This document shows positions 39,119 to 50,732 of a stretch of 64,000 nt of DNA, one piece after another (position 1 is the first letter of the stretch; every line of letters begins with the position of its first letter). Below the pieces are notes generated by a model. It searched no databases, was not told the DNA's origin, and saw nothing but the letters and a program-made list of their open reading frames with translations. This stretch comes from Pseudomonas fluorescens (GTDB lineage: Bacteria; Pseudomonadota; Gammaproteobacteria; Pseudomonadales; Pseudomonadaceae), in the NCBI RefSeq assembly GCF_000968015.1, contig NZ_LACH01000002.1:209255-273254 (forward strand), given 5' to 3'. Both the position numbers and the translations under genes were made by a program.

Positions 39119-39880
39119 TTAGTCCAAAGTATCGACTTTCACCCGCAGGGTCATGTCATCGCGGCCCTGAGTCGAGTAGCTGCGGGTCTGGCCCTGTTTG
39201 TCGGCCTGAGTCTGGCGGTTTACGCCAGCCAGGGTGATCCATTCGCCGAGACGACCCGTGACAGTTGTGTCGGTACTTTGCACATTCACTACATCGGGAC
39301 GTTCCTGGCTCATGCGGTCACGGTTTGTGCTGATCGCCAAGTGAACGATCTCCCCGGTGACGCTGGCGGTGACGTAGAAACCCTGGGTGACGTTGCGGTA
39401 TTCGGTCTGGCTGCGCAGGTCGCCGTAGGAATCGATCTGAGTGCTGGTGAGCGGTACGCTCTGGCCGACCTGGATCAGTGCCGGCGTGCCTTCGCTGGCC
39501 TGGATCTGCTGAATCCCGCCGTCACGGCTGTCGGTGCTGCGATTGATGATGCGGGTCTGACTTGGTTTGGCGCCATTTACCGAGTAGCCCTGATCGCCCT
39601 GGAAGTTGTTTTCGTTGGTGTCGACAGTGATCAGCAGGCGTTTGGCGGCGACGTCGAGTTGGGAGATGAGGGCCTTAAGTTCGTCGATCTTGCGCTGATC
39701 GGCATTGACGATCAGCTGATTGCCGTAGGCGCTGACCTGACCTTCCTTGCCGATGAAGTTCTGCGCGATGGGCAGCATGTCGTCGCTGGTGCGGTAGTTC
39801 AGTGGCACGATCTCGGTGGCTGCCATGACCGAAAAACTGCAGGTCAGCAGCAGCGTGGTGAGCAGGGTGCGTAGGGACAT
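39119..39880 (-). CDS. Secretin N-domain-like periplasmic protein (short, orphan)
   Basis: A 253-residue exported protein with a signal peptide (cleavage after VMA near residue 20). Residues 22-85 look like a secretin N1/NolW module (IVPLNYRTSDDMLPIAQNFI; ADQRKIDELKALISQLDVA). The rest has alternating strands (GFYVTASVTGEIVHLAISTN, GRLGEWITLAGV) recalling the start of a secretin core, but the full barrel is missing. No type II or IV secretion or pilus genes are nearby. The ATG at 39880 is preceded by GGAG; longer in-frame starts lack support. A gene of this kind stands at the same place in other pseudomonads (PA2633 in PAO1, as I recall). Function unknown. Confidence 0.8.
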   Translation of the reverse strand: MSLRTLLTTLLLTCSFSVMAATEIVPLNYRTSDDMLPIAQNFIGKEGQVSAYGNQLIVNADQRKIDELKALISQLDVAAKRLLITVDTNENNFQGDQGYSVNGAKPSQTRIINRSTDSRDGGIQQIQASEGTPALIQVGQSVPLTSTQIDSYGDLRSQTEYRNVTQGFYVTASVTGEIVHLAISTNRDRMSQERPDVVNVQSTDTTVTGRLGEWITLAGVNRQTQADKQGQTRSYSTQGRDDMTLRVKVDTLD

Positions 39881-39960
39881 ATCCGTTATCTCCGACATCT
39901 TGAAGTGTTGATATTGCCAGTTTGTCGGCCCAGCGTGGGGCAAGTTGAATCGTAGACAGC

Positions 39961-39996
39961 AAAACGCCCCGGCATCCGAGGATGGCGGGGCGTTTT
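39961..39996 (-). terminator. Terminator-like hairpin between GNAT and secretin-like genes
   Basis: AAAACGCCCCGGCATCC, loop GAG, GGATGGCGGGGCGTTTT, one mismatch in a 17-bp stem. It lies after the GNAT gene end (minus) beyond a REP pair; symmetric, so it could stop transcription either way. Confidence 0.7.
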
Positions 39997-40015
39997 GTGG
40001 TGTTCTCTCGGGCCT

Positions 40016-40110
40016 CATCGCGAGCAAGCTCGCTCCCACAGTAGTTCAATGGTGTTGCTGCAATCTGTGGCAACACCTAAAACCCTGTGGGAGCGAGCTT
40101 GCTCGCGATG
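40016..40110. repeat. REP pair in inside-out orientation
   Basis: ATCGCGAGCAAGCTCGCTCC ending CACAG on the left, CTGTGGGAGCGAGCTTGCTC ending GCGATGG on the right, TGTGGG ends inward. Confidence 0.75.
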
Positions 40111-40124
40111 GCAGCACCTCGGTG

Positions 40125-40550
40125 TCAGGCCGAGTGCCGCACCATGTCCACATGCGGAATCCCGGCTTCCAGGAATTCCTCACTGACCAGGCTGAAGCCC
40201 AGGCGCTCATAGAACGCCGTGGCCTGTACCTGTGCGCTCAGCATCTGCTGCTTGAGCCCGCGCTTCTCGGCTTCGCCGATCACCGCTTGCATCAGCGCAT
40301 CGCCGACTTTCAATCCGCGCCAGTCTTTCAGCACCGATACCCGGCCGACGTGGCCATCGGGCAGCAGGCGGGCGGTGCCAATCGGAAAGTCGCCTTCGAA
40401 GGCCAGAAAATGCACCGCCGTCGCGTCATCAGCATCCCATTCCAGCTCAGGTGGAACGGATTGCTCGGCGATGAACACCGTCTCACGAATGCGCCGGATC
40501 TCGGCGTTGTCCTTTTGCCAGTCTGCGACACGTACGTGAATTTTATTCAT
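40125..40550 (-). CDS. GNAT-family N-acetyltransferase (ElaA/YjdJ-like)
   Basis: A 141-residue single-domain acetyltransferase. VHFLAFEGDFPIGTARLLPD and the acetyl-CoA pyrophosphate loop VLKDWRGLKVGDALMQAVI (a variant of Q/R-x-x-G-x-G/A) are visible, followed by LSAQVQATAFYERLGFSLVS. The N-terminal RIRETVFIAEQSVPPELEWD is typical of the ElaA-like subgroup. The ATG at 40550 overlaps the end of the cupin gene by 8 bp, so the two are co-translated. Substrate unknown. Confidence 0.88.
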   Translation of the reverse strand: MNKIHVRVADWQKDNAEIRRIRETVFIAEQSVPPELEWDADDATAVHFLAFEGDFPIGTARLLPDGHVGRVSVLKDWRGLKVGDALMQAVIGEAEKRGLKQQMLSAQVQATAFYERLGFSLVSEEFLEAGIPHVDMVRHSA

Positions 40551-41712
40551 CAGCAAACCCCAGGCTTCCTTGCTTGATCAGCTCACACAGCAGGCCGCGA
40601 CCATCTTCGTCGCTCAGCCAGTCGCCGAGATTGTCGACGTGCAGCGCGTCTGCGGCGCAAATCAACTTCAGCAATTCGCGCAGTTTGCCTGGCAAGTAAC
40701 GGCTCTGGCCGCTGGCGAACAGCAGCAGGTCGTCATCGACTTCGGACCAGGCCAGGCGTGCGCTTGGATTGCGGATCAGCACTGCGCCTTGCTCAAGGCT
40801 GGCGAGCAGGTCGTCTTCTTCGATCTCTTCCGGGCCTGCCACCAGTTCCGGGTAGCGTGGTTCGGTCATGAACTGGCCGAACCAGGTCAGCAGCAGGCGC
40901 TCGTCGCTCATGTGCTCGGCCAGCAAGGCTTTCAGGCGGTCGAGGGCGTCGTGCTGGATCTGATGCGGATCGACTGCAGGCAGGGCGTCGGCGTCGGTGT
41001 AACGCTCTTCGTCCGACAGGAACTGGCTGAGGAAGTCGGTGAAGTGGGTCAGCACTTCGGCGGCGCTCGGGGCGCGGAAACCGACCGAGTAGGTCAGGCA
41101 GTCATCAACGGCAACACCGCAGTGGGCCAGGCGCGGCGGCAGGTAGAGCATGTCGCCCGGTTCCAGAACCCATTCGTCGGTGGCTTCGAAGTTGGCAAGG
41201 ATGCGCAGGTCGGCGTGTTGCAGCAGCTTGCTCTCGGAATCGCACATCTGGCCGATTTTCCAGTTGCGCTTGCCGTGACCTTGCAGCAGGAACACGTCGT
41301 AGTTGTCGAAGTGCGGACCGACGCTGCCGCCTGGGGCAGCGAAGCTGATCATCACGTCGTCGATGCGCCAGCTCGGCAGGAAGCGGAAGTTTTCCAGCAG
41401 CTCGGCGACTTCCGGCACGAATTGGTCGACGGCTTGAACCAGCAGGGTCCAGTCGCGTTCCGGCAATTTGCTGAATTCGTCTTCTGCGAACGGGCCGCGG
41501 CGCATTTCCCAAGGACGTTCGCCGTTCTCGATGATCAGGCGCGACTCGACTTCTTCTTCCAGCGCCAGGCCGGCCAGTTCGTCGGCGTCGATCGGGCTTT
41601 CGAATTCAGGAATCGCCTGACGGATCAGCAGGGGTTTTTTCTGCCAGTAGTCGCGCAGGAATTCGCGCGCCGTGATGCCGCCCAGAAGTTGAAGAGGAAT
41701 GTCAGGATTCAT
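40543..41712 (-). CDS. Ribosomal oxygenase, cupin/JmjC family (50S L16 arginine 3-hydroxylase, YcfD type)
   Basis: A 389-residue Fe(II)/2-oxoglutarate oxygenase. The JmjC-like cupin contains the H-x-D iron motif in GPHFDNYDVFLLQGHGKRNW and the distal histidine in LPPRLAHCGVAV. The N-terminus (LLGGITAREFLRDYWQKKPL) and the C-terminal winged-helix dimer region match YcfD/RoxA, which hydroxylates an arginine of ribosomal protein L16. The frame opens at a GTG (41736), but MNPDIPLQLLGG is the family start with AGGT before the ATG at 41712. It sits downstream of purB behind that gene's terminator, so it needs its own promoter. Confidence 0.92.
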   Translation of the reverse strand: MNPDIPLQLLGGITAREFLRDYWQKKPLLIRQAIPEFESPIDADELAGLALEEEVESRLIIENGERPWEMRRGPFAEDEFSKLPERDWTLLVQAVDQFVPEVAELLENFRFLPSWRIDDVMISFAAPGGSVGPHFDNYDVFLLQGHGKRNWKIGQMCDSESKLLQHADLRILANFEATDEWVLEPGDMLYLPPRLAHCGVAVDDCLTYSVGFRAPSAAEVLTHFTDFLSQFLSDEERYTDADALPAVDPHQIQHDALDRLKALLAEHMSDERLLLTWFGQFMTEPRYPELVAGPEEIEEDDLLASLEQGAVLIRNPSARLAWSEVDDDLLLFASGQSRYLPGKLRELLKLICAADALHVDNLGDWLSDEDGRGLLCELIKQGSLGFADE

Positions 41713-41751
41713 GTGTAACCTATTGAAAAAATGCACTTTTCAGACGGGAAT

Positions 41752-41778
41752 AAAAACGCCCGGCGCTGCCGGGCGTCT
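41752..41778 (-). terminator. Rho-independent terminator of purB
   Basis: Minus strand ACGCCCGG, loop CAGCG, CCGGGCGT followed by five T; 21 bp after the purB stop. Confidence 0.88.
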
Positions 41779-41798
41779 CAAAAGGGTAAAGCGGTCGA

Positions 41799-43256
<1,458 letters not shown>

Positions 43257-43295
43257 TTACGCGTTACACAATACAAAGGGTCTTGCGGGCGCGGT

Positions 43296-43919
43296 TCAGC
43301 TGCTGCGCATCAACGGGTAAAGCTCTTTCAGCAACTTGCGACGGCTGATCACCAGCTGCCAGCGATGACCGCCCAACTGCCGCCACAGGCGCGCCGAACG
43401 AATTCCGGCCAGCAACAGGGCGCGGATTTTCGAGGCGTTGCTCGGTTGTTGCAGGTTGCGCATGTCGCCATGGACCTGAATGCGTTGGCGCAGGGTGCTC
43501 AGGGTGTCCTGGTACAGCGCACCGCAAGCAGCAATCACGTTTTCGTGCGCCGGGCCGAAGTGCTCGACCTGGGACTGAATCTGCGGCAAACGCTTGCCGA
43601 TCACGTCCAGCATGTCGTTGCGCTTGGCCAGTTGACGCTCCAGGCCGAGCATCGCCAGCGCATAGCGCAGCGGTTCGCGCTGAAGGGTGCTTGGGTCGCG
43701 TTCCAGGGCGCCGATCAATGCGCGGTAACCTTCACGCAGATTGATGTCGTCGCCGCCGTAGACTTCCAGGGTGTCCTTGGGGTCGCGAATCAGCAGGCTG
43801 CCGAGCATGCACGTCAGGCCGGCTTCGGCGGTCTGGCCGGTCTTGGCGATCTTGTCGACCAGCACGGCGGCGAGGAACACACCGCCCAGTGCCGTCAGTT
43901 GCTCCTGAGTCGGGCTCAT
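43296..43919 (-). CDS. hflD: High-frequency lysogenisation protein HflD homolog
   Basis: A 207-residue, mostly helical membrane-associated protein of the HflD (YcfC) family. [20 protein letters not shown] and [20 protein letters not shown] match the family N-terminal region. In E. coli it inhibits lambda CII and is co-transcribed with mnmA and purB; the native role is unclear. Its ATG overlaps the mnmA stop by 4 bp (ATGA), and purB follows 126 bp later. Confidence 0.93.
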   Translation of the reverse strand: MSPTQEQLTALGGVFLAAVLVDKIAKTGQTAEAGLTCMLGSLLIRDPKDTLEVYGGDDINLREGYRALIGALERDPSTLQREPLRYALAMLGLERQLAKRNDMLDVIGKRLPQIQSQVEHFGPAHENVIAACGALYQDTLSTLRQRIQVHGDMRNLQQPSNASKIRALLLAGIRSARLWRQLGGHRWQLVISRRKLLKELYPLMRSS

Positions 43920-45061
43920 TGCTGCTCGCCTTGAGGAGTGCCTTTGCTGGTCCACGGCTCCGCGACTTCGATCACGCCGCCGCCGAGGCAGATTTCACCG
44001 TCGTAGAACACCACGGACTGGCCTGGGGTGACCGCGCGTTGCGGGTCATCGAAGGTCGCGCGGTAGCCGGTGGCGGTTTTTTCCAGCGTGCACGGCTGGT
44101 CGCTTTGGCGATAGCGGACTTTAGCAGTCAGCCGGCGCGGTTCGCTCAGGTCGATCGGGTTGACCCAATAGATGTCTGAAGCGAGTAGGGCGCGGGAGAA
44201 CAGATACGGATGGTCATTGCCCTGGCCAACGATCAGCTCGTTATGCTCCAGGTCTTTGATCAGCACGTACCACGGCTCGTCGCTGGCATCTTTCAAACCG
44301 CCGATGCCCAGACCCTGACGCTGGCCGATGGTGTGATACATCAAGCCGTGGTGACGGCCGATGACTTCACCTTCGGTGGTTTTGATCTCGCCTGGCTGCG
44401 CCGGCAGGTACTGCTTGAGGAAGTCGCTGAAGCGGCGTTCGCCGATAAAGCAGATCCCGGTGGAATCCTTTTTCTTCGCGGTGGCGAGTTCGTGTTTCTC
44501 GGCAATCGCGCGCACTTCGGGTTTTTCCAGCTCGCCGACCGGGAACAGGGTCTTGGCGATCTGTTCGCCGCCGACGGCGTGCAGGAAGTAGCTCTGGTCC
44601 TTGTTCGGGTCCAGGCCCTTGAGCAGCTCGGTGCGACCATCGATGTCGCGGCGACGCACGTAGTGACCGGTGGCGATCAGGTCGGCGCCGAGCATCATGG
44701 CGTAGTCGAGGAACGCCTTGAACTTGATCTCGCGGTTGCACAGGATGTCCGGGTTCGGCGTGCGACCGGCCTTGTATTCGGCCAGGAAGTGCTCGAACAC
44801 GTTGTCCCAGTACTCGGCGGCGAAGTTGGCAGTGTGCAGCTTGATGCCAATCTTGTCGCACACGGCCTGAGCGTCCGCCAGGTCGTCCATGGCGGTGCAG
44901 TATTCCGTTCCATCGTCTTCTTCCCAGTTCTTCATGAACAGGCCTTCCACCTCATAACCCTGCTCGATCAGCAGGAGAGCGGAAACGGAAGAGTCCACGC
45001 CGCCGGACATGCCGACAATGACGCGCTTCTTTTGTGTGTCAGAAGGGGCTGGATCACGCAT
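43916..45061 (-). CDS. mnmA: tRNA-specific 2-thiouridylase
   Basis: MnmA (TrmU), 381 residues, puts sulfur on C2 of the wobble uridine of tRNA-Lys, -Glu and -Gln. The PP-loop SGGVDSS is at residues 19-25. Catalytic cysteines lie in [12 protein letters not shown] and [11 protein letters not shown]. The [15 protein letters not shown] stretch and the C-terminal [12 protein letters not shown] barrel are standard. No strong Shine-Dalgarno site precedes the ATG at 45061. The gene order nudJ-mnmA-hflD-purB is conserved. Confidence 0.96.
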   Translation of the reverse strand: MRDPAPSDTQKKRVIVGMSGGVDSSVSALLLIEQGYEVEGLFMKNWEEDDGTEYCTAMDDLADAQAVCDKIGIKLHTANFAAEYWDNVFEHFLAEYKAGRTPNPDILCNREIKFKAFLDYAMMLGADLIATGHYVRRRDIDGRTELLKGLDPNKDQSYFLHAVGGEQIAKTLFPVGELEKPEVRAIAEKHELATAKKKDSTGICFIGERRFSDFLKQYLPAQPGEIKTTEGEVIGRHHGLMYHTIGQRQGLGIGGLKDASDEPWYVLIKDLEHNELIVGQGNDHPYLFSRALLASDIYWVNPIDLSEPRRLTAKVRYRQSDQPCTLEKTATGYRATFDDPQRAVTPGQSVVFYDGEICLGGGVIEVAEPWTSKGTPQGEQQ

Positions 45062-45120
45062 AGGGATTCAATGAGTGTCTTGAAAAAGGACGCGATTCTA
45101 ACAGGCCGAAGCCCGCAAGG

Positions 45121-45567
45121 CTAAAGAGAAGGGCGGATCAGTTCGAGGCCGAAGTGTTGACCGTCCAGATAATCATCGATACAGCGGATGATCAGCTCAC
45201 TGCGCCAGTTTGCGCGCTGTGCCAGCAGTTCGTCACGCGTCAGCCATTTTGCGCCGACGATGCCGTCGTCCAGCTGATAGTCGGGGTGATGCTTGAGCGG
45301 TTTTGCGGTGAAGCAGACCCGCTGATAAGTCACGCCGTTGCTCGGGGCGGTGTAGAGGTAAATGCCCACCACGCCAGTCGGCTCGACGTCCCAGCCGGTT
45401 TCTTCGAGGGTTTCGCGTACGGCAGCTTCGATCAGGGTTTCGTCCGGGTCGAGGTGACCGGCGGGCTGATTGAGCACCGTTCGCCCACCCTTGGATTCTT
45501 CAACCATCAGGAAGCGGCCGTTGTCTTCGACGATGGTGGCGACGGTGATGTGGGGTAGCCAGGTCAT
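45121..45567 (-). CDS. nudJ: Nudix hydrolase, NudJ-type phosphatase
   Basis: A 148-residue Nudix protein. The Nudix box G-x5-E-x7-R-E-x2-E-E-x-G is complete in GHLDPDETLIEAAVRETLEE followed by TGW. NudJ (YmfB) of E. coli removes phosphate from thiamine pyrophosphate and nucleotides and lies next to mnmA, as here. GAGGAAG precedes the ATG. It reads into mnmA after 59 bp. Confidence 0.92.
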   Translation of the reverse strand: MTWLPHITVATIVEDNGRFLMVEESKGGRTVLNQPAGHLDPDETLIEAAVRETLEETGWDVEPTGVVGIYLYTAPSNGVTYQRVCFTAKPLKHHPDYQLDDGIVGAKWLTRDELLAQRANWRSELIIRCIDDYLDGQHFGLELIRPSL

Positions 45568-45604
45568 TGGACTTCCTCAATCTTTAATGTTGGAACGCAG
45601 TCAA

Positions 45605-45695
45605 TGTGGGAGCGAGCTTGCTCGAGATAGCGGTAGGTCAGTCAATATCAATGTTGAATGATAAACCGTCATCGCGAGCAAGCTCGCTCCCACAG
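45605..45695. repeat. REPIN between idh and nudJ
   Basis: TGTGGGAGCGAGCTTGCTCG...GATAGCGGTA on the left and the complement ending GCTCGCTCCCACA on the right, with several inner mismatches (an older copy). Confidence 0.8.
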
Positions 45696-45734
45696 GGTCC
45701 GGGTTCTATAGATAAATATGTGTGACCGCCACAA

Positions 45735-45768
45735 ACACAAACCCCGGCACATGGCCGGGGTTGTGATG
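45735..45768 (-). terminator. Rho-independent terminator of idh
   Basis: Minus strand CACAACCCCGGCC, loop ATGT, GCCGGGGTTTGTG, then TTTGTGG; near-perfect stem 14 bp after idh. Confidence 0.85.
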
Positions 45769-45781
45769 TTCCCTTACAACC

Positions 45782-48503
<2,722 letters not shown>

Positions 48504-49760
48504 ATGGGATACAAGAAGATTCAGGTTCCAGCAGTCGGCGACAAAATCACCGTCAACGCGGACCATTCTCTCAATGTTCCTAACAACCCGATCATCCCCT
48601 TCATCGAAGGTGATGGTATTGGCGTTGATATCAGCCCGGTCATGATCAAGGTTGTCGATGCTGCTGTTAAGAAGGCTTACGGCGGCGAGCGCAAAATTTC
48701 CTGGATGGAAGTCTATGCCGGGGAGAAAGCGACTCAGGTTTACGATCAGGACACCTGGCTACCTCAGGAAACCCTGGACGCGGTCAAGGATTACGTGGTT
48801 TCCATCAAGGGCCCTCTGACCACCCCGGTCGGTGGCGGCATCCGTTCCCTGAACGTGGCCCTGCGTCAGCAACTCGACCTTTATGTCTGCCTGCGCCCAG
48901 TGCGTTGGTTCGAAGGTGTGCCTAGCCCGGTCAAGAAGCCAGGCGACGTCGACATGACGATCTTCCGTGAGAACTCGGAAGACATCTACGCCGGTATCGA
49001 GTGGAAAGCCGGTTCGCCGGAAGCGACCAAAGTCATCAAGTTCCTTAAAGATGAAATGGGCGTCACCAAGATTCGTTTCGACGAAAACTGCGGTATCGGC
49101 ATCAAGCCGGTTTCGCTGCAAGGCACCAAGCGTCTGGCGCGAAAAGCGCTGCAGTATGTGGTCGACAACGACCGCGACTCGCTGACCATCGTGCACAAAG
49201 GCAACATCATGAAGTTCACCGAAGGTGCCTTCAAGGAGTGGGCCTACGAAGTGGCGGCTGAAGAGTTCGGCGCGACTCTGCTCGATGGTGGTCCGTGGAT
49301 GCAGTTCAAAAACCCGAAAACCGGCAAGAACGTTATCGTCAAAGATGCCATCGCCGACGCCATGCTCCAGCAGATCCTGCTGCGCCCGGCCGAATACGAT
49401 GTGATCGCGACCCTGAACCTGAACGGCGACTACCTCTCCGACGCCCTGGCGGCGGAAGTGGGCGGTATCGGTATCGCACCGGGTGCCAACCTGTCTGACA
49501 CCATTGCGATGTTCGAAGCGACCCACGGCACTGCGCCGAAGTACGCTGGCAAGGACCAGGTCAACCCGGGTTCCCTGATCCTGTCCGCAGAGATGATGCT
49601 GCGCCACATGGGCTGGACCGAAGCGGCCGATCTGATCATCAAGGGCACCAACGGCGCGATTTCCGCCAAGACCGTGACCTATGACTTCCACCGTTTGATG
49701 GAAGGCGCGAAGCTGCTGTCTTCGTCTGCGTTTGGTGATGCGCTCATCTCGCATATGTAA
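48504..49760 (+). CDS. icd: Isocitrate dehydrogenase, NADP-dependent, dimeric type
   Basis: Icd, 418 residues, the classic TCA-cycle enzyme. Phosphorylatable Ser115 lies in [14 protein letters not shown] (equivalent of E. coli Ser113, target of AceK). NADP specificity is shown by Lys346-Tyr347 in [31 protein letters not shown] is the substrate-binding block. GGAG precedes the ATG at 48504. Having both Icd and Idh is normal for Pseudomonas. The 13-bp stretch covering the stop codon (GCATATGTAAGC) is repeated directly after it. Confidence 0.97.
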   Translation: MGYKKIQVPAVGDKITVNADHSLNVPNNPIIPFIEGDGIGVDISPVMIKVVDAAVKKAYGGERKISWMEVYAGEKATQVYDQDTWLPQETLDAVKDYVVSIKGPLTTPVGGGIRSLNVALRQQLDLYVCLRPVRWFEGVPSPVKKPGDVDMTIFRENSEDIYAGIEWKAGSPEATKVIKFLKDEMGVTKIRFDENCGIGIKPVSLQGTKRLARKALQYVVDNDRDSLTIVHKGNIMKFTEGAFKEWAYEVAAEEFGATLLDGGPWMQFKNPKTGKNVIVKDAIADAMLQQILLRPAEYDVIATLNLNGDYLSDALAAEVGGIGIAPGANLSDTIAMFEATHGTAPKYAGKDQVNPGSLILSAEMMLRHMGWTEAADLIIKGTNGAISAKTVTYDFHRLMEGAKLLSSSAFGDALISHM

Positions 49761-49786
49761 GCTGCATATGTAAGCGAATAGGCATT

Positions 49787-49815
49787 AAAAAAACCGCCTT
49801 CGGGCGGTTTTTTTA
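49787..49815. terminator. Bidirectional terminator between icd and cspD
   Basis: AAAAAAACCGCC, loop TTCG, GGCGGTTTTTTTA. A and T runs on both sides allow it to serve icd (plus) and cspD (minus). Confidence 0.92.
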
Positions 49816-49835
49816 TGACTGGATGACGGGGGGCG

Positions 49836-50114
49836 TCAGCTCGACACTGTTTCTTGCTGGGTGTCAGCGGCCTGTTCGTTCTCGGTCGTGACTGCTTTAA
49901 TCTTGACTGCGTGCAGCCCTTTGGGGCCCTGGACGATCTCGAAGTTTACGGCTTGCCCGGCCCTGAGGGTCTTGTATCCGTTCATATCAATGGCCGAATA
50001 GTGGGCAAAGAAATCAATAAGATGACCGTCTTCGTCACGGCCTTCTTTGGCGTCGGTGTTAATGAAACCAAACCCCTTGGCATTGTTGAACCATTTCACC
50101 TTACCGACTGACAT
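49836..50114 (-). CDS. cspD: Cold-shock-domain protein CspD
   Basis: A 92-residue OB-fold nucleic-acid-binding protein. RNP1 [15 protein letters not shown] and RNP2-like DFFAHYSAI are present, with a slightly expanded loop between them ([15 protein letters not shown]). The C-terminal 20 residues are acidic and Gln-rich. In E. coli CspD is a stationary-phase inhibitor of replication; here its place next to clpS-clpA is as in E. coli. The ATG at 50114 has AGAGG 9 bp upstream; an earlier ATG at 50120 lacks spacing. Confidence 0.93.
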   Translation of the reverse strand: MSVGKVKWFNNAKGFGFINTDAKEGRDEDGHLIDFFAHYSAIDMNGYKTLRAGQAVNFEIVQGPKGLHAVKIKAVTTENEQAADTQQETVSS

Positions 50115-50339
50115 ACCCATATCCCTCTGCAACAGACTCCATCACTGGAGTATCATCCAGTTCATCCGCAGTCATTTCCTGGAAATAAGATTGACTCCGC
50201 GGACCTTTTTTACCCACTGTGGGCTCTATTGGTTGTAACACCGTTTTCCCGATAGTCAAGGTGACCGGGCAGTCGGAGTTGAAATCGTCCATAGCCGCCC
50301 CCACCACTGTATTTGCACAACTGACGAACCTTTCTTTCC

Positions 50340-50702
50340 ATGCATGCAATCAGCCAGATTCGACTAACATTCAATCAGGATCACCCTGATTCACACGACG
50401 ACGATTCCGCAGGCATTGCTGTTCAGGAGGCAAAGCCTGCTTTACAGGCGCCGCCGATGTACAAGGTGGTTTTGTTCAATGATGACTACACACCGATGGA
50501 TTTCGTCGTCGAAGTGCTCGAGGTGTTTTTTAACCTGAATCGCGAGCTGGCGACCAAGGTCATGCTGGCCGTCCACACAGAAGGACGGGCAGTATGTGGA
50601 GTGTTTACCCGCGACATCGCCGAGACTAAGGCCATGCAGGTCAACCAGTACGCCAGGGAAAGCCAGCATCCGCTACTCTGTGAAATCGAGAAGGACGGTT
50701 AA
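50340..50702 (+). CDS. clpS: ClpS, adaptor for ClpAP (N-degron recognin)
   Basis: ClpS, 120 residues. After a flexible N-terminal 38 residues comes the core with [20 protein letters not shown] (the N-N/D-D-x-T-P-M-D-F pocket that binds Leu, Phe, Trp or Tyr at protein N-termini) and [20 protein letters not shown]. It delivers N-degron substrates to ClpA, encoded 30 bp downstream in the same operon. Confidence 0.97.
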   Translation: MHAISQIRLTFNQDHPDSHDDDSAGIAVQEAKPALQAPPMYKVVLFNDDYTPMDFVVEVLEVFFNLNRELATKVMLAVHTEGRAVCGVFTRDIAETKAMQVNQYARESQHPLLCEIEKDG

Positions 50703-50732
50703 TCGCCGACCACTTGGGTATGAGGTGAAGCT

